Under the pieces are notes generated by a model. That model did not search any database. It had not been told where the DNA came from and worked only from the letters and a program-made list of their open reading frames with translations. A stretch of DNA of 64,000 nucleotides, taken from Orobanche coerulescens (Eukaryota; Streptophyta; Magnoliopsida; Lamiales; Orobanchaceae). Location of the stretch: the NCBI GenBank assembly GCA_033398695.1, contig JAWKAU010000040.1:372001-436000 (forward strand), written 5' to 3'. This document shows, one piece after another, positions 20,146 through 31,531 of the stretch (position 1 is its first letter; each line of letters starts with the position of its first letter). A program made the position numbers and the translations under genes.

Positions 20146-21112
20146 TTCTCTACCCTTTAAAGGGAATGTCCTCAATTCCGAACTCCCTTCGTCATCAAGA
20201 TAATTAATTAAAGCCTCTAAGTACTTGATCTCGAAAATGTCCGCAGTGCGTACATGGCCCAAAATCTTGAGACGGTAGGTAATATGGGATCTCAGGGAAT
20301 CACCAAACAAATAACTATCATTATTAATGAAATAATAATAATTATTCTGTGAGGTAATACCGATATCACGATATGAATCATCATATAACCGGACATCTAA
20401 AATGGGAAGCACGACAGTAATAATAGGTCGCTCTTCATCGGATGCCACTTCAAGCCCTGGGAAAAATGCTTCGTCGTCGACTTTCATATCAAAATCTTGG
20501 TAAGGCTCAAGATATAGATGTTCCGGAATCATAACATCTTCTTGATCCGTATCAAGAACTGAAAACACCTCATTGGAGTTTGGACAAAAATCTTCAAAAC
20601 AACTTACATCGAGACATGGATCGCCGTCGGGCACAACATCAAAAAATGGGAAGCATTAATGATTTCACGTCGGGTGTACCATCAAAAATGGGAAACACAG
20701 AATCAATTATGGGTTCCTCTTCATCAACTGGTTCGGTATCAAATACTGGTGTCCCTTCATAATCCGGCCCAATTTCCATGACACTAACCGGCTCCTCATC
20801 ATTAAAATAATTTGATCCGTTTTGATCAATTTGGCCAACACAACTAATTGGATCATGCTCATAATAGTAAGATCTAAGTTCTTCAATTAGGGAAACATGG
20901 CTCAACTCACTTTCTTCGTTGTATTGCGTCGTTGAAACCTCTGTCTCGTCTACTTCATTGAAAATGGTGGTAGAGATATCGTCTTCATCGAAAAACGGCT
21001 TTGCTGGAAATTCTTCGATGGGGATAAACCTTAGACTGAAGGTCGGCAGCGGGGCGTCGAAGGATTGGTGGTGGGGAAACAACGACTGGTGGTAAGATGT
21101 GGATTTGACCCC
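20143..21112 (-). pseudogene. Element F acidic region and pol-like C-terminal stub (frameshifted)
   Basis: Two overlapping open stretches, 20639-21082 and 20143-20634, appear to be one frame broken near 20638. The protein is very acidic (runs such as EEPVSVMEIGPDYEG, VDEEEPIIDSVFPIFDG) with recurring F-P-I-F/L-D words. I recognise no enzyme domain. The last 20 residues (INYLDDEGSSELRTFPLKG) match the end of pol in E and L ([17 protein letters not shown]). The stop codon is TGA, formed by the first three bases of the LTR. The function is unknown. Confidence 0.7.
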
Positions 21113-21472
21113 TCACTTGAAATATTTTCTGAATTTTTGCCAATCTGTAATTTTAGGCTTACGTTGTTGTGAACGGGATTGTTTCAATTTTTGCCACCAG
21201 AAGGCGGTGCTACCGCAGAGGCGCTTTGTCACCAGCGAAACGCGGCGGTTGATCGGGGCAGCCTTGAAGTCTGAGTGCTCCTCACAAGCATGGAGCCAAT
21301 CTATGCACGCATCTGGATTACTAGATCCGTGAAACTCTGGTATGCTGCGGAATTTAGCCAAGAAATCAATATCGTTGGCATCGTCTTTGCGTCTTGCTTG
21401 CATACATTGCTCCGGTAAGCCGTTTAGTGCGTCACGGAGTTTCATCAAGAAATCGAGATCGGAGAAATCCAT
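21113..21472 (-). pseudogene. Element F gag-like ORF
   Basis: The ATG at 21472 begins MDFSDLDFLMKLRDALNGLP, close to the Gag start of element E. It then changes to a different Gag-type domain: PEFHGSSNPDACIDWLHACE, LVTKRLCGSTAFWWQKLKQS and KITDWQKFRKYFK, followed by a stop. The WLH..EEH..F and STAFWWQ words are typical of plant retrotransposon gag domains. There is no CCHC knuckle. It could supply or dock to particles made by an autonomous element. Confidence 0.7.
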
Positions 21473-21537
21473 AACAAGAGTCAAGAGATAGTTCTTCACA
21501 AGAAATCGTTGAATAAATCACCCAAGGAGATGACCTT

Positions 21538-21551
21538 GGGCTCCGATACCA
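21538..21551 (-). promoter_or_regulatory. Element F primer binding site
   Basis: The minus strand TGGTATCGGAGCCC follows the 5' LTR after TAAG. It has the same G at position 8 as elements E, G and K. Confidence 0.82.
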
Positions 21552-21555
21552 CTTA

Positions 21556-22599
21556 TGATACGAATTCGCCCGGAGAAGTGGATACGTATCGGTCGGAGTA
21601 AATGTGAGTGTATGATAGCGGAAGGCTTTTATGAATATGATAATTCGAGTGTATGAATATGGATGAAATATCGGATAAAGTAACAATATCGATCAAGAAG
21701 ACTTGAACGATCAAGAACAAGAATAAGGGTTTATCGAATTACACCTATAAGACCTATTGAGAATAAATCGGATTAGTACTCGAAAACGCGTCGAATAAAA
21801 ATCAATTTTCAGTAAAAATCATTTACCAATGATAGAAATACAAAGTGTATTCTTTCATAACATTCAAATTCATTCATTATACAAGATGAACCAAGTCTAC
21901 TTATAGGAGGGTAGTCTCTTACAACTAAGGAATCAAAAATAACAAGATCACATGATCTTAGAAATGAAAAACAATAATCAAGATAAAAAATAAGATTACA
22001 AGGAATCAAATATTAGGGGTGGGGATCACACACATGAACATGATTATAAGCCATCCCATCATGTGAGGAAAAGGGAGACAAATTAATACACAAAGTGTAT
22101 AAAATAAAGGAGACTTCCAGCTGGACACGGGCCGTGTCGCTTGACACGGCCGCGGCGCGACAAGGACGGTCGGCAGGACTCGACCGTGTTCGACTGACAT
22201 GGTCGCGGCGCATTGCGGGCGGATGCAGCAGGACTCGACCGTGTTCGGCTGACACGGTCGGGCTGGTCGGCAGGCGTTCCGGCATTTCTGGACGAGTAAG
22301 ATTCGACCGTGTCGGACGAGACGGTCGGGTTCGGCCGATAGTGACTTTGGCATTTCCGGACGAGCACGAGATGGGCCGTGTCAGACGACACATCCGAGTT
22401 CGGTCGGTAGTGCTCGGCATTTTCCGACAGGGTGACATTTTCCGGCAGGTTGTGACATTTTCCGGCAGGTTGTGTCATTTTCCGGCTTGTGTCCATTTTC
22501 TCGCCTAAAAATGTCGTCGTACGTGCATGACGCGTTGTAAGGCCATTTATGTCGATCCTTGCTTCGTTTTCTTTATTCGGACTATTCAATTCCGTATCA
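21556..22599 (-). repeat. Element F 5' LTR
   Basis: A 1044-bp LTR matching 19078-20145. About 20 bp of the leader hairpin region is lost near 21748, where the text jumps from the loop to GACCTATTGAGAA. The GC-rich cassette is at about 22120-22400. Confidence 0.93.
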
Positions 22600-23169
22600 T
22601 AAAATATGTCACGTATTTTACGTGGCTTAAATAAAAATATAGCCAACACGGTGGAGTTATATCCATATGAAGATTTCGATACTTTATGTGGATTATGTGT
22701 GAAAATAGAAGCCCAAAATAAATTGAAGTTTTCAAGACCCGAATTTCCTTCCAAATTCGGGAATCCAAGTGCCAGTTTGAGTTCGGGTATGAAAAGCACC
22801 ATGCCAAGTCATGTCCCTATCATGGCACCTAAGGCTCTCTACGTACCCAAGGAAACAAGTTTGGCGAAGGTACGATGTTTCAAGTGTCAAGGGTTCGGTC
22901 ATTACCAAAATACATGTCCGAACAAACGAGTGGTGACACTAAGAGAGGCTCTTGAGGCCCGGGAAGAATTATTGGCCGAGGACGAAGAGGAAAGACTCGG
23001 TGACGTGTTTCACGTAGATGCTGAAGAAGAAGAGGAGTGCGAGGCTTACAATGCTCCGGATTATGACACGAGTCTAGTCCTTCGCACTTTACAAGTCAAG
23101 ACGGTTTCGAGGGACACGGAACAACGAGATCAAATATTCCACACCAAGTGTCAAATTAAAGACAAATAG
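22600..23169 (+). pseudogene. Element E Gag C-terminus with CCHC knuckle
   Basis: Continues Gag beyond element F: MSRILRGLNKNIANTVELYP, YEDFDTLCGLCVKIEAQNKL, then the knuckle CFKCQGFGHYQNTCPNKR at about 22879-22931 and the acidic linker. It ends at TAG 23167-23169, where the family has Trp (G-to-A change). Confidence 0.88.
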
Positions 23170-23559
23170 TGTAGTTTGATAATCGATGGAGGAAGTTGTA
23201 CGAATGTTGCTTCAAGCGAGATGGTGACAAACCTCGGACTCATCACTACTACTCATCCGAAACCATACGTGTTACATTGGATCGATGATGGGAGTAAGGT
23301 GAAAGTTTCGAAACAAGTACGGGTCGGATTAACTATGGTCTCGTATGGTGAAAACGTACTATGTGATGTACTCCCGATGGATGCATGCCACATACATACT
23401 TTTGGGACGACCATGGCTATTTGATAGAGATGTTTTACATCGAGGAAGGAGTAACTAATATGAATTACAGGATAAAGGCAAGAAGATTGTGCTCAAACCA
23501 ATGGCACCCCAAGCCATTCGATCGATGAGTTCTAATCGAATGGAAAACCGAAGCTTACT
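23170..23559 (+). pseudogene. Element E protease
   Basis: Shows IIDGGSCTNVASSEMVTNLG and LHWIDDGSKVKVSKQV. The conserved LLGRPWLFDRDVLHRG block is disrupted by an insertion near 23395 and a stop near 23457. The aspartic protease would release the Gag and Pol proteins. Confidence 0.85.
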
Positions 23560-24648
23560 ATGTTTGGTAGTGAGAAAGAGGTGAGACACGCTATTGACGA
23601 TGGTGAGCATGTGTATTTTTTGATGATTAAAGAAACACGAGATGTTGACGTGATTGTGCAAGGCAAGAGAGATATCGATACCTTGCTACGAGAATTTGCG
23701 GATGTCTTCCCGGAAGACTTACCGACGGGTTTGCCACCCTTACGTGGGATTGAACACCAAGTCGACCTTGCACCGGGTGCATCACTCCCTAACAAGGCCG
23801 CTTATCGATGTGACCCCGAGGAGACAAAGGAGTTGCAAAAACAAATCGAGGAGCTAATGAATCGCGGGTACGTTCGAGAAAGTTTGAGCCCTTGTGCGGT
23901 TCCGGTTTTACTTGTTCCAAAGAAGGATGGGTCATGGCGAATGTGTATAGATAGTTGAGCCGTGAACAACATAACCATCAAATATCGGTTCCCAATTCCG
24001 AGACTTGATGATATGTTGGACGAGTTCCAAGGGGCGTTTGAAAAATTGAAGACGAAAATGTGTGAAGCAGCTATCTTGGCATTACCCGACTTTTCACAAC
24101 CTTTCGAGGTAGAATGTGACGCAAGTGGAGTGGGTATTGGGGCAGTCCTCGTCCAAGGGAGGCGACCAATTGCTTACTTCTCGGAGAAATTGAGTGGGGC
24201 TCGACTCAACTATTGTACTTTTGACAAGGAGTTCTATGCCATTGTGAGAGCTCTTGATCATCGGAGCCATTACCTTCGGCCGAAACATTTCATCCTACAT
24301 TCGGATCATGAGTCTTTAAAATATATTAACGGCCAACAAAAGTTGAGTCCAAGACATGCTAAATGGGTGGAATTCTTGCAATCATTCCACTTTTCATCGA
24401 AGTACAAAGATGGCAAGAGCAACGTTGTGGCGGATGCTTTATCTAGATGGTATGCCTTGATCTCTACTCTTGACATTCGGTTGCTTGGGTTCGAAGCATT
24501 GAAGGAGTGTTATGATGGGGATGTGGATTTTGGTAAGGGTTTCATTCGGTGTAAATCTGGTCCATTTGGAGAGTTTACGTTGCAAGAAGGATTCCTTTTC
24601 AAAGGAAATCGCCTTTGTTTACCCAAACACCTAATTCGGAATTGTTAG
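23560..24648 (+). pseudogene. Element E RT (catalytic core deleted) and RNase H
   Basis: The linker FADVFPEDLPTGLPPLRGIE and the first RT box ([16 protein letters not shown]) are present, followed by TGA at 23956-23958 (Arg to stop). RT then breaks off at LDDMLDEF (about 24025) and jumps directly to [13 protein letters not shown], which is normally about 190 residues later. The palm, including PFGLTNAP and YLDD, is therefore missing, with the frame preserved. RNase H ([23 protein letters not shown]) is complete to about 24600. Confidence 0.9.
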
Positions 24649-25985
24649 TCCGGGAAGCTCACGGTGGAGGCTTGGCCGGTCATTTTGGTTCGGCTAAAAT
24701 GTTGGAGGTACTTAAAGAGCATTTTCATTGGCCGAAGATGCAAGTGGATGTACACGACATAATTAATAAGTGTGTGACATGCCATATTGCTAAGAGTTCA
24801 TTCAAACCGGGTGTATACATGCCTTTGCCGATTCCGGAAAGGCCGTGGGAAGATGTCTCAATGGATTTCATTGTTGCTTTGCCTCGTACTCAACGAGGGA
24901 GAGATGCTATTATGGTTGTTGTAGACCGATTTTCGAAGATGGCTCACTTTGTGGCTTGCCACAAGACGGACGACGCGAGTAACGTCGCTGATTTGTATTT
25001 CCGAGAAATCGTACGATTGCATGGGGTTCCAAAAACGATTATTTCAGATCGGGACTCAAAATTCCTTAGTTATTTTTGGAACACCTTGTGGAGAAAGGTG
25101 GGAACCAAACTACTTTTTAGCATGTCACATCATCTACAAACGGACGGTCAAACCGAGGTAACCAATCGAACATTGGGCACTTTACTACGTGGTCTTGTGA
25201 GCAAGACACAAAAGGATTGGGACTTGAAACTTGCACACGTAGAGTTCGCTTATAATCGTTCTCCTACTCATGCCATGGCACACTCTCCGTTCGAAGTAGT
25301 TTACGGACTAAATCTGTACATGCCGTTAGATCTAATTCCATTGCCAAGTGACGAGTTAGTGCACAAGGATGCGGAATCAAAACTGAAATCGATGATTAAA
25401 TTACATGAGCAAGTACGTAATCGAATCAAGGAAATAAACGAGGCTTACAAAAGAAAGTCGAACAAACAAAGAAGGCCGAGATTGTTCGAAGTTGGTAATT
25501 TGGTTTGGTTGCATTTGAGGAAAGAGCGATTTCCAAATAAACATAAGAACAAATTAATGCCGCGAGCGGAGGGACCGTTTAAACTACTCGCAAAGGTGAA
25601 CGACAACGCATATAAATTAGAACTTCCGGGAGATTATGGGGTCCATGCGACCTTTAATGTTGGGGACCTTTCGCCTTACATCGATGATGACGGAATTTCG
25701 GAATTGAGGACAATTCCTTTTAAAGGAGGAGGAGATGATACGGAATCAATTAATACGAATGAAGAAGACGAAGTAAGGATCGACGTAAATGACCTTACAA
25801 CACGTCATGCACGGACTACTACGTATTTAGGCGAGAAAACGGACATAAGACGTGGAGTCTCGGTCTCGGCCGTGTCATATGACACGGCCCGTGTCATGCT
25901 GTGCCGGAAGGTCGACATCCACTGCCTGCCGAACTCGGTCGTGTCGTCCGACACGGCCCGTGCCGAGATGTACCGGATAAGCTAA
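24615..25985 (+). CDS. Element E integrase and pol C-terminus (open, lacks the start of the polyprotein)
   Basis: 456 codons, open. HHCC domain ([21 protein letters not shown]), core Asp 1 ([16 protein letters not shown]), Asp 2 ([11 protein letters not shown]), Glu in [11 protein letters not shown], then the basic C-terminal domain ([40 protein letters not shown]). It integrates element cDNA into the chromosome. A single missing base near 24640 separates it from RNase H. It reads through the purine tract into the LTR for about 83 codons, carrying [16 protein letters not shown] and then sequence of the GC-rich cassette. Confidence 0.9.
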   Translation: MFTQTPNSELLVREAHGGGLAGHFGSAKMLEVLKEHFHWPKMQVDVHDIINKCVTCHIAKSSFKPGVYMPLPIPERPWEDVSMDFIVALPRTQRGRDAIMVVVDRFSKMAHFVACHKTDDASNVADLYFREIVRLHGVPKTIISDRDSKFLSYFWNTLWRKVGTKLLFSMSHHLQTDGQTEVTNRTLGTLLRGLVSKTQKDWDLKLAHVEFAYNRSPTHAMAHSPFEVVYGLNLYMPLDLIPLPSDELVHKDAESKLKSMIKLHEQVRNRIKEINEAYKRKSNKQRRPRLFEVGNLVWLHLRKERFPNKHKNKLMPRAEGPFKLLAKVNDNAYKLELPGDYGVHATFNVGDLSPYIDDDGISELRTIPFKGGGDDTESINTNEEDEVRIDVNDLTTRHARTTTYLGEKTDIRRGVSVSAVSYDTARVMLCRKVDIHCLPNSVVSSDTARAEMYRIS

Positions 25986-26761
25986 ACCGACTGCCCACAG
26001 GACTCGACCGTGTCCCCAGACACGGCCGAGTCGAACTCTTCCGGATAAGCCAAACTGACTGCCCAGCCGCCCGACCGTGTGCCAGGACACAGTCGAGTCA
26101 ATGCCGAATGTCCTTGTCGCGCCGCGACCATGTCAAGCGGACATGGTCGAGTCACTTCCGAACGTCCTTGCCGCGCCGCGCCCGTGCCGAGCGTCCTTGT
26201 CGCGCCGCGGCTGTGTCAAGTGACACAGCCCGTGTCCTGCCAGCAGATTACTCTTTTTTATAGCTTTTTTTTATGTGTTTGTCTTTTCTTTGTTTTTTAC
26301 TCATTTTAGGGATTGTGTTTCCCCTAAAATTATGATTGTTGTTCCTTTTGTATTTTATTTTTGGTTTGTTTTGTTTATTCAAAGATTTTATAAATCTATG
26401 AATTGTTTTTCTTTTATTATGGGAAGACTTGAAGTTTCCTATATATAGTCTTGTGTAAGCATTGTATGTTGAAGAAATAAGATTATACTTTGTGTTCTTC
26501 TTGGTGAATGCTTTTCATCAAAACTTGATTTTTATTCGACGCGTTTTCGAGTATTAATCCGATTAATTCTCAATAGGTCTTGAGAAGAAATCACCTTATC
26601 AAACTATAGGTCTACTTTGATAATCATCATCACATTGTTCTTACTTACACGACCGAATTGCCCTACTTTCGGTTATTTTCTTACGAGTGTTACACATATT
26701 CGAGTGTTGTGAGGATTAACAATATTTCTGCTGCATTACATGCGAGTTTACGTTCGTATCA
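25736..26761 (+). repeat. Element E 3' LTR
   Basis: A 1026-bp LTR preceded by the purine tract AAAGGAGGAGGAGA. It matches 17427-18486 with scattered substitutions and small deletions (for example in the cassette and at the final 20 bases). It is followed by CTTGA. Confidence 0.94.
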
Positions 26762-27905
26762 CTTGATCATGTACGGGAATGTCTCTATGAATTCCATCCA
26801 TAGAGCATGCCTCCTATTCAACTGCTGTTGCCCCTTCAGATGTTTCAAGGACTCGTGATCAGTGTGTATCACGAACTCTTTGGGCCATAAGTAATGTTGC
26901 CAAGTCTCGAGTGCTCGAACCAAGGCATACAGTTCCTTGTCATAAGTTGGATAGTTCAGCGAAGCTCCTCCCAACTTCTCACTGAAGTAGGCAATCGGCC
27001 TACCCTCTTGCATCAAAACAGCTCATGTACCTGTACCGGATGAATCACACTCGATATCAAAAGACTTAGCAAAATTCGGTAGGGCTAGAAGTGGAGCGTT
27101 CGTCAGCTTTTCTTTCAAGGCCCTGAAGGCCGTCTCTTGTTCCTTTTCGCACTTGAATCCAACATTCTTCTTGATTACCTCGGTCAAAGGGTCGGCTACA
27201 GTACTAAAGTTGGGTACAAACCGGCGATAAAAACTTGCCAAGCCGTGGAAGCTTCGGACTTCGCTTACATTTTTGGGACTGTCCCATTCTCTAATATCCC
27301 TTACTTTCTCTTCATCAACCTGTATCCCCTGGGAACTAACAACAAAACCAAGGAAAGCCAATTTCTCGGTGCCAAAGTTGCACTTTTGAATGTTAGCAAA
27401 CAAGTGTTCCTTTCTAAGCACAAGCAACACATCTTTCAAATGCTTTTTATGTTCATTCAAACTTTTGCTATATTTTAGGATATCATCAAAGTACACAACA
27501 ACAAATTTTCCAATAAAAGTACGTAGAACATGATTCATTACCCTCATAAATGTGCTTGGTGCATTAGTGAGCCCAAATGGCATAACTAACCACTCATACA
27601 AACCATGTTTAGTTTTAAACGCCGTTTTCCACTCATCTCCCTCTTTCATTTGAATTTGATGGTACCCACTTTTTAAATCAATTTTTGAAAATATTATGGA
27701 ACCATATAATTCATATAAATGTCATCACGTCTAGGGATGGGATGTCGATATTTCACAGTAATGTTGTTTATTGCACGGCAGTCTACGCACATCCTCCACG
27801 AGCCATCTTTCTTTGGTACGAGCAACACCGGAACTGCACAAGGACTCATACTTTCCCTCACATGTCCCTTTGATAATAAAGAGACAATCAATGGATCAGT
27901 AGTAT
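26762..27905 (-). pseudogene. Element C RT and RNase H segment
   Basis: Reading leftward from 27905: RT box ([20 protein letters not shown]), a frame break near 27690, the RT core 27023-27649 ([18 protein letters not shown] and catalytic YFDD), then RNase H 26762-27016 ([31 protein letters not shown]). It uses YFDD and LWPKEF like element K, unlike the YLDD of the other elements. Element E cuts the RNase H at 26762 and element G cuts the RT linker at 27905. Confidence 0.9.
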
Positions 27906-29015
27906 TGATATGAATCCTGTATTGAGACGAAGCGGAAGCAGAACCTTGCGAAAGCTAAACAAACAACAATCTACCAAATAGGCTCGAAACAGTAACCTTC
28001 CTTCGCTACAACAATAATGAATCGCAATAGTCAACTACTAACAGCAACCACCCTTCGCTACAGCAGTAGCGATCAACAACAATCACGACTAAACAGCGAC
28101 TACCCTTTCGCTACAGCAGTAGCGAACAGCAACAATCAACAGCTAAAACAGCGGTCGGTCGAACGGGAAACAACAACAGAGAATTGCCAGCAATTGTAGC
28201 GAACAGTGAATTGTGATCGAATGCGGAGGAAACAGGAATCACGCTCGGCCTCTGGACGGCAACTTCGAACAAGTCTATTTCAACGTATGATAATGGATAT
28301 GCTATGTATCACGCTAAATTGTGGATCTCAATTGATATAAACATCAACAAGAGAACTGGTATGAATCTCGATCAAATATGAGTTTTGCAGTTTAACGAGA
28401 TGGAAACAAATCCCACGAACAAGAAACTGGATAATACTCAAATGAACAACACCACGAACGACTCCAAAGATTCTGTCCAAGCAAGAACAATTTCCGATCG
28501 GACGAACAGAAAAACAATAAAAGATTTTAACGAGTTAGACCTATAACTCGTCAAAGATGATCTCTTCCCAAGACCTATTGAGAATTGATCGGATTATAAT
28601 TCGAAATCGCGTCGAACAATAATCAAGAATTTGTGTTTGAGACACGTCAAACAAATAAAACTCAACAAAGAGCAAAATATCAAGTGTATTCAATAATCAA
28701 ATCGGCCGAGCTATATGATGTATATATAGCCGCCAAACCCTAGTAACATAAATAAGGTTACTCCCTAAAACGCCCTTAAACAAGTTTGGGCTACTACTGA
28801 TTAAGGAAAATAACACACAAAGCAACATAGGGTGGCACATGTCACACCCTTTCTTAAATAAGTAATACAAAATAATGATAAACTACGTTATTCCGAGCCC
28901 GACCACCAAAGTCACTCCAAGCCTCGTGCCTATCTTCTCTCCCAAGTATGTAGCATGGTCGCTTACGTCGATCATCACCCCGTCTTCTTCCCTTGGACTT
29001 GTCAACCCCATATCA
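27906..29015 (-). repeat. Element G 3' LTR
   Basis: A 1110-bp LTR. The U5 end (left) holds repeated CTTCGCTACAGCA motifs, including hairpins TCGCTAC-AGCA-GTAGCGA at 28055-28072 and TTCGCTAC-AGCA-GTAGCGAA at 28107-28126. The TATA region is inside an inverted repeat at 28710-28730. The leader hairpins lie near 28530-28595. Confidence 0.94.
28710..28730 (-). promoter_or_regulatory. TATA region within an inverted repeat, LTR G
   Basis: GCTATAT and ATATAGC arms, seven bases apart, enclose the TATA-like core. The sequence is unrelated to the palindrome of LTR A/B/I/M, but the arrangement is the same. Confidence 0.5.
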
Positions 29016-29179
29016 TCCCCTCCCCCTTTAAAAGGAACTGTCCTCAATTCTGCAATCCCGTCGTCATCAAGATAAGGAAAGAGATCTCCTACATTAAAAG
29101 TAGCATGCACCCCATAATCCCCCGGAAGTTCTACCTTGTATGCATTGTCGTTCACCTTCGCAACTACTTTAAATGGTCC
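29016..29179 (-). pseudogene. Element G integrase C-terminal end
   Basis: Encodes [20 protein letters not shown] and [20 protein letters not shown], then the purine tract (rich in G) and the LTR. The frame 28883-29155 stays open into the LTR and ends with the tail YLGEKIGTRLGVTLVVGLGI. Element K separates this segment from the rest of integrase at 48092. Confidence 0.88.
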
Positions 29180-29680
29180 TGATATGATCCTCTCCGAAAG
29201 ATGATCAATTTTGCGGAAGCGATTTGAATGATGTTCGAAATGTAAGTGATGACAAGTAACGTAACCGAGATGGATGAATTTTGGTGGATGAAACGGTCCT
29301 TAACCCGACAAAAGTGTAATGGCAAACTCTATCAAGATAACGAAAACCCAACAATTATACGTTCGACGAACCTTGGAATCAAAGGAAAAAACGACACATC
29401 GGGTGATAAACGAAGTGCTATTTTTTATATATCAAAACCGAAACAATAAGTTATTAAACTTATGCAAATACAAAGTATTTATGAGTCTTTCAAATTGTGT
29501 CTTCCAACAAAAACGAAAATACTCCTTATATAGGTAAAAGAGGAGCCTCTAAGTAATGATAACACCAAAAGAAGAATCTTAGAAAGTTTAAGACTAAAAT
29601 GAAAAGAATAAAAATGATGATGATGGCCTTGACATGAGGAAGGCTTGCAACGGCTAGGAGAGGTGTGAGGATGGACAAGA

Positions 29681-30638
29681 TGATGCGATTACGGCATCTC
29701 CAAATGAAGTAAGCGAAGTGAGAATTGACGTAGGTGACGATACCAAGTTGCATGCACATACACCTACGTACTTCGGAGAGAAAACATCCGCGGAAATGGG
29801 AACGATCATAATAATCGGAACCGGGATAACTTAGACGTATCAAAACATGCACACGTATGCATGTTCATGCATACAAAATCGGCCATTTGGGGAAGATTTC
29901 GGCCGATTGTGACATGCATCCTTGAAGGATCTTTTGTCCCCACTACTTTAAATACTTGCCTTCATTTTCAAAGTCCATCACATCAAGATCAAAGAAAGAA
30001 ATTTGATTCACTCCACTCCTTTGGAATTTTCGGCCGAACCATATGGGAAGAAGAGGCCAAGATGTCACTTTCATGATCAAGTCATTATCAAGCCTTACAA
30101 TATATCACATGAGGAGGATCTTGTCCACTCCTTCTTGGAAGCCCCACGGCCGATTTGTGCACCTCAAGCCAAAATGTTGTGATTTCTTGTCAAAGACTTT
30201 GTAGAATAGTTTAATAAGTGCTTGTATTTTAGTTAGATTTTGTGTGATTTTCTTTGGCCTTGTTAGGAGTCATTATGGCTATATAATAGCCTCACCCTCA
30301 ACCCTTTGAAAACATCTTGAAAGTTATAATATTGTATTTCTCTTGAAATATACGTTGAACGAGTTCAACAAAACCTTGGTTATTATTTCGACGCGTCTCG
30401 AATTTTAACTTGATCAATTCTCAATAGGTCTTGAGGAGAGATTATCTTTATCGAGTTATAGGTCTAATTCGATAAAACACATTCAAACCCATACACTATC
30501 CTACCTCACGGCTGAAAACCATATAATTTCGGCCACCACCTTTTATTTTCATTGTTACTTTGATACTTGTAAAAACCATGATAATCTTCCATTGTATTTT
30601 ATACGTTTTACATACATTTATATACATAACTCGTATCA
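29681..30638 (+). repeat. Element L 5' LTR
   Basis: A 958-bp LTR. The TATA box lies in GGCTAT-ATA-ATAGCC (30277-30291). Leader hairpins are at 30418-30437 and 30447-30476. The U3 start encodes the pol tail ending IIIGTGIT. Confidence 0.95.
30418..30476 (+). promoter_or_regulatory. Tandem leader hairpins, LTR L 5'
   Basis: Hairpin 1 (30418-30437): TTCTCAA/TTGAGGA around TAGGTC. Hairpin 2 (30447-30476): TTTATCGAGT/ATTCGATAAA around TATAGGTCTA, ten pairs including one G-U. Confidence 0.62.
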
Positions 30639-30642
30639 TAAG

Positions 30643-30654
30643 TTGTATCAGAGC
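30643..30654 (+). promoter_or_regulatory. Element L primer binding site
   Basis: TTGTATCAGAGC matches the initiator tRNA-Met site with one mismatch at position 2. It is four bases after the 5' LTR. Confidence 0.82.
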
Positions 30655-30689
30655 CCGGTTTTTCACAGTTCTCGACGTTACTCAAAAGG

Positions 30690-31531
30690 ATGGCATTCAC
30701 CGCTGAAGAAGTAGCCAAATTGCGTGACGTTCTTCGAGGCTTGCCGGAGCCCCGAATCTATGCACGACAAGAATACGACGCCATGCATGCACCACAACAT
30801 GCGGATGAATTCAAGACAAGCGAACTTCCGGAGTTCGTAGGTGGCACCGATCTCGAGACTTATTTGGAGTGGGAAAGGAAAATTGAACGAATGTTTGAGT
30901 TCAAGGACCTCGATGACGAGAAATGATGCAAGTACGCGATTCTCAAACTTGGAAAGGGAGCGTCCCTTTGGTTTGAACGAATGAAGACACAACGAGTTCG
31001 GACAGGTAAGGAAAAGATACGTTCGTGGGATTCTCTAAAAAAGAAACTACGTAAGAGATATGTCCCGGCTACACACAAGTTAAGTTTATATCGAAAAATT
31101 TCTGACCTCACACAAGGAAAGCTAAGTGTAGGAGAATACATCGAAGAGTTTGAAAACTTGTCCTTGATGGGAGAGCTTGAAGAGAGTGAAGAATTACGGA
31201 TGTCCCGTTTCTTACGAGGCTTGAATAGAAACATTGCTAATTCCATGGAACTCTACCCCTATTCCGACTTTGATACTTTGTGCGGACTTTGCAGAAAGTT
31301 GGAAACTCAAAACAAGACAAAATACTCAAAACCCGAATTTCCACCTAAATTCGGAAATACCAACATTGGCACGAGTTCTAGCTCGTTTCCAAAAACTGTC
31401 ACGGCGAGTCCACCCGTTACTACCATTCCAAAAACTCCTCTCACGAAAAGGAAACAAGCGTATATAAAGTTCGGTGTTTCAAATGTCAAGGATTTGGACA
31501 CTATCAGAGTGCTTGTCCAAATCGAAGAATA
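30690..31531 (+). pseudogene. Element L Gag (stop and frameshift)
   Basis: The ATG at 30690 (MAFTAEEVAKLRDVLRGLPE) begins a Gag domain. TGA at 30924-30926 replaces an Arg codon. The remainder (30981-31440) gives YVPATHKLSLYRKISDLTQG and SRFLRGLNRNIANSMELYPY. A base lost near 31441 moves the CCHC knuckle (about 31470-31530) into the pol frame that starts at 31532. Confidence 0.9.

Larger units (their letters stand above)
19078..22599 (-). mobile_element. Element F: non-autonomous LTR element with a gag-like ORF and no RT or integrase
   Basis: LTRs 21556-22599 (5') and 19078-20145 (3') have TGATACG..CGTATCA ends and enclose only 1410 bp. The flanks are CAAAA (19073-19077) and TAAAA (22600-22604): a 5-bp TSD with one probable C-to-T change. 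A primer site and a purine tract are present. The internal part has a gag-like frame, an acidic region and a short stub resembling the pol C-terminus. The LTRs share the GC-rich cassette and the U3 coding remnant of element E, which points to an E-like autonomous partner. Confidence 0.92.
17427..26761 (+). mobile_element. Element E: Ty3/gypsy element with an RT deletion, inserted in C and interrupted by F
   Basis: LTRs 17427-18486 and 25736-26761 begin TGATACGGAATC. The TSD CTTGA is at 17422-17426 and 26762-26766. Internal parts are 18487-19077 and 22600-25735. Pol has stops at 18746, 18870, 23167 and 23954-23956, frameshifts near 23400 and 24640, and an in-frame loss of the RT catalytic region near 24030. 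Its decay is mostly by substitution, so it is clearly older than M or B. Confidence 0.95.

Noticed and set aside
26079..26309. Possible membrane protein frame in LTR E
   Set aside because: The hydrophobic tail comes from T-rich sequence after the GC cassette; no conservation of frame with the 5' LTR copy is evident.
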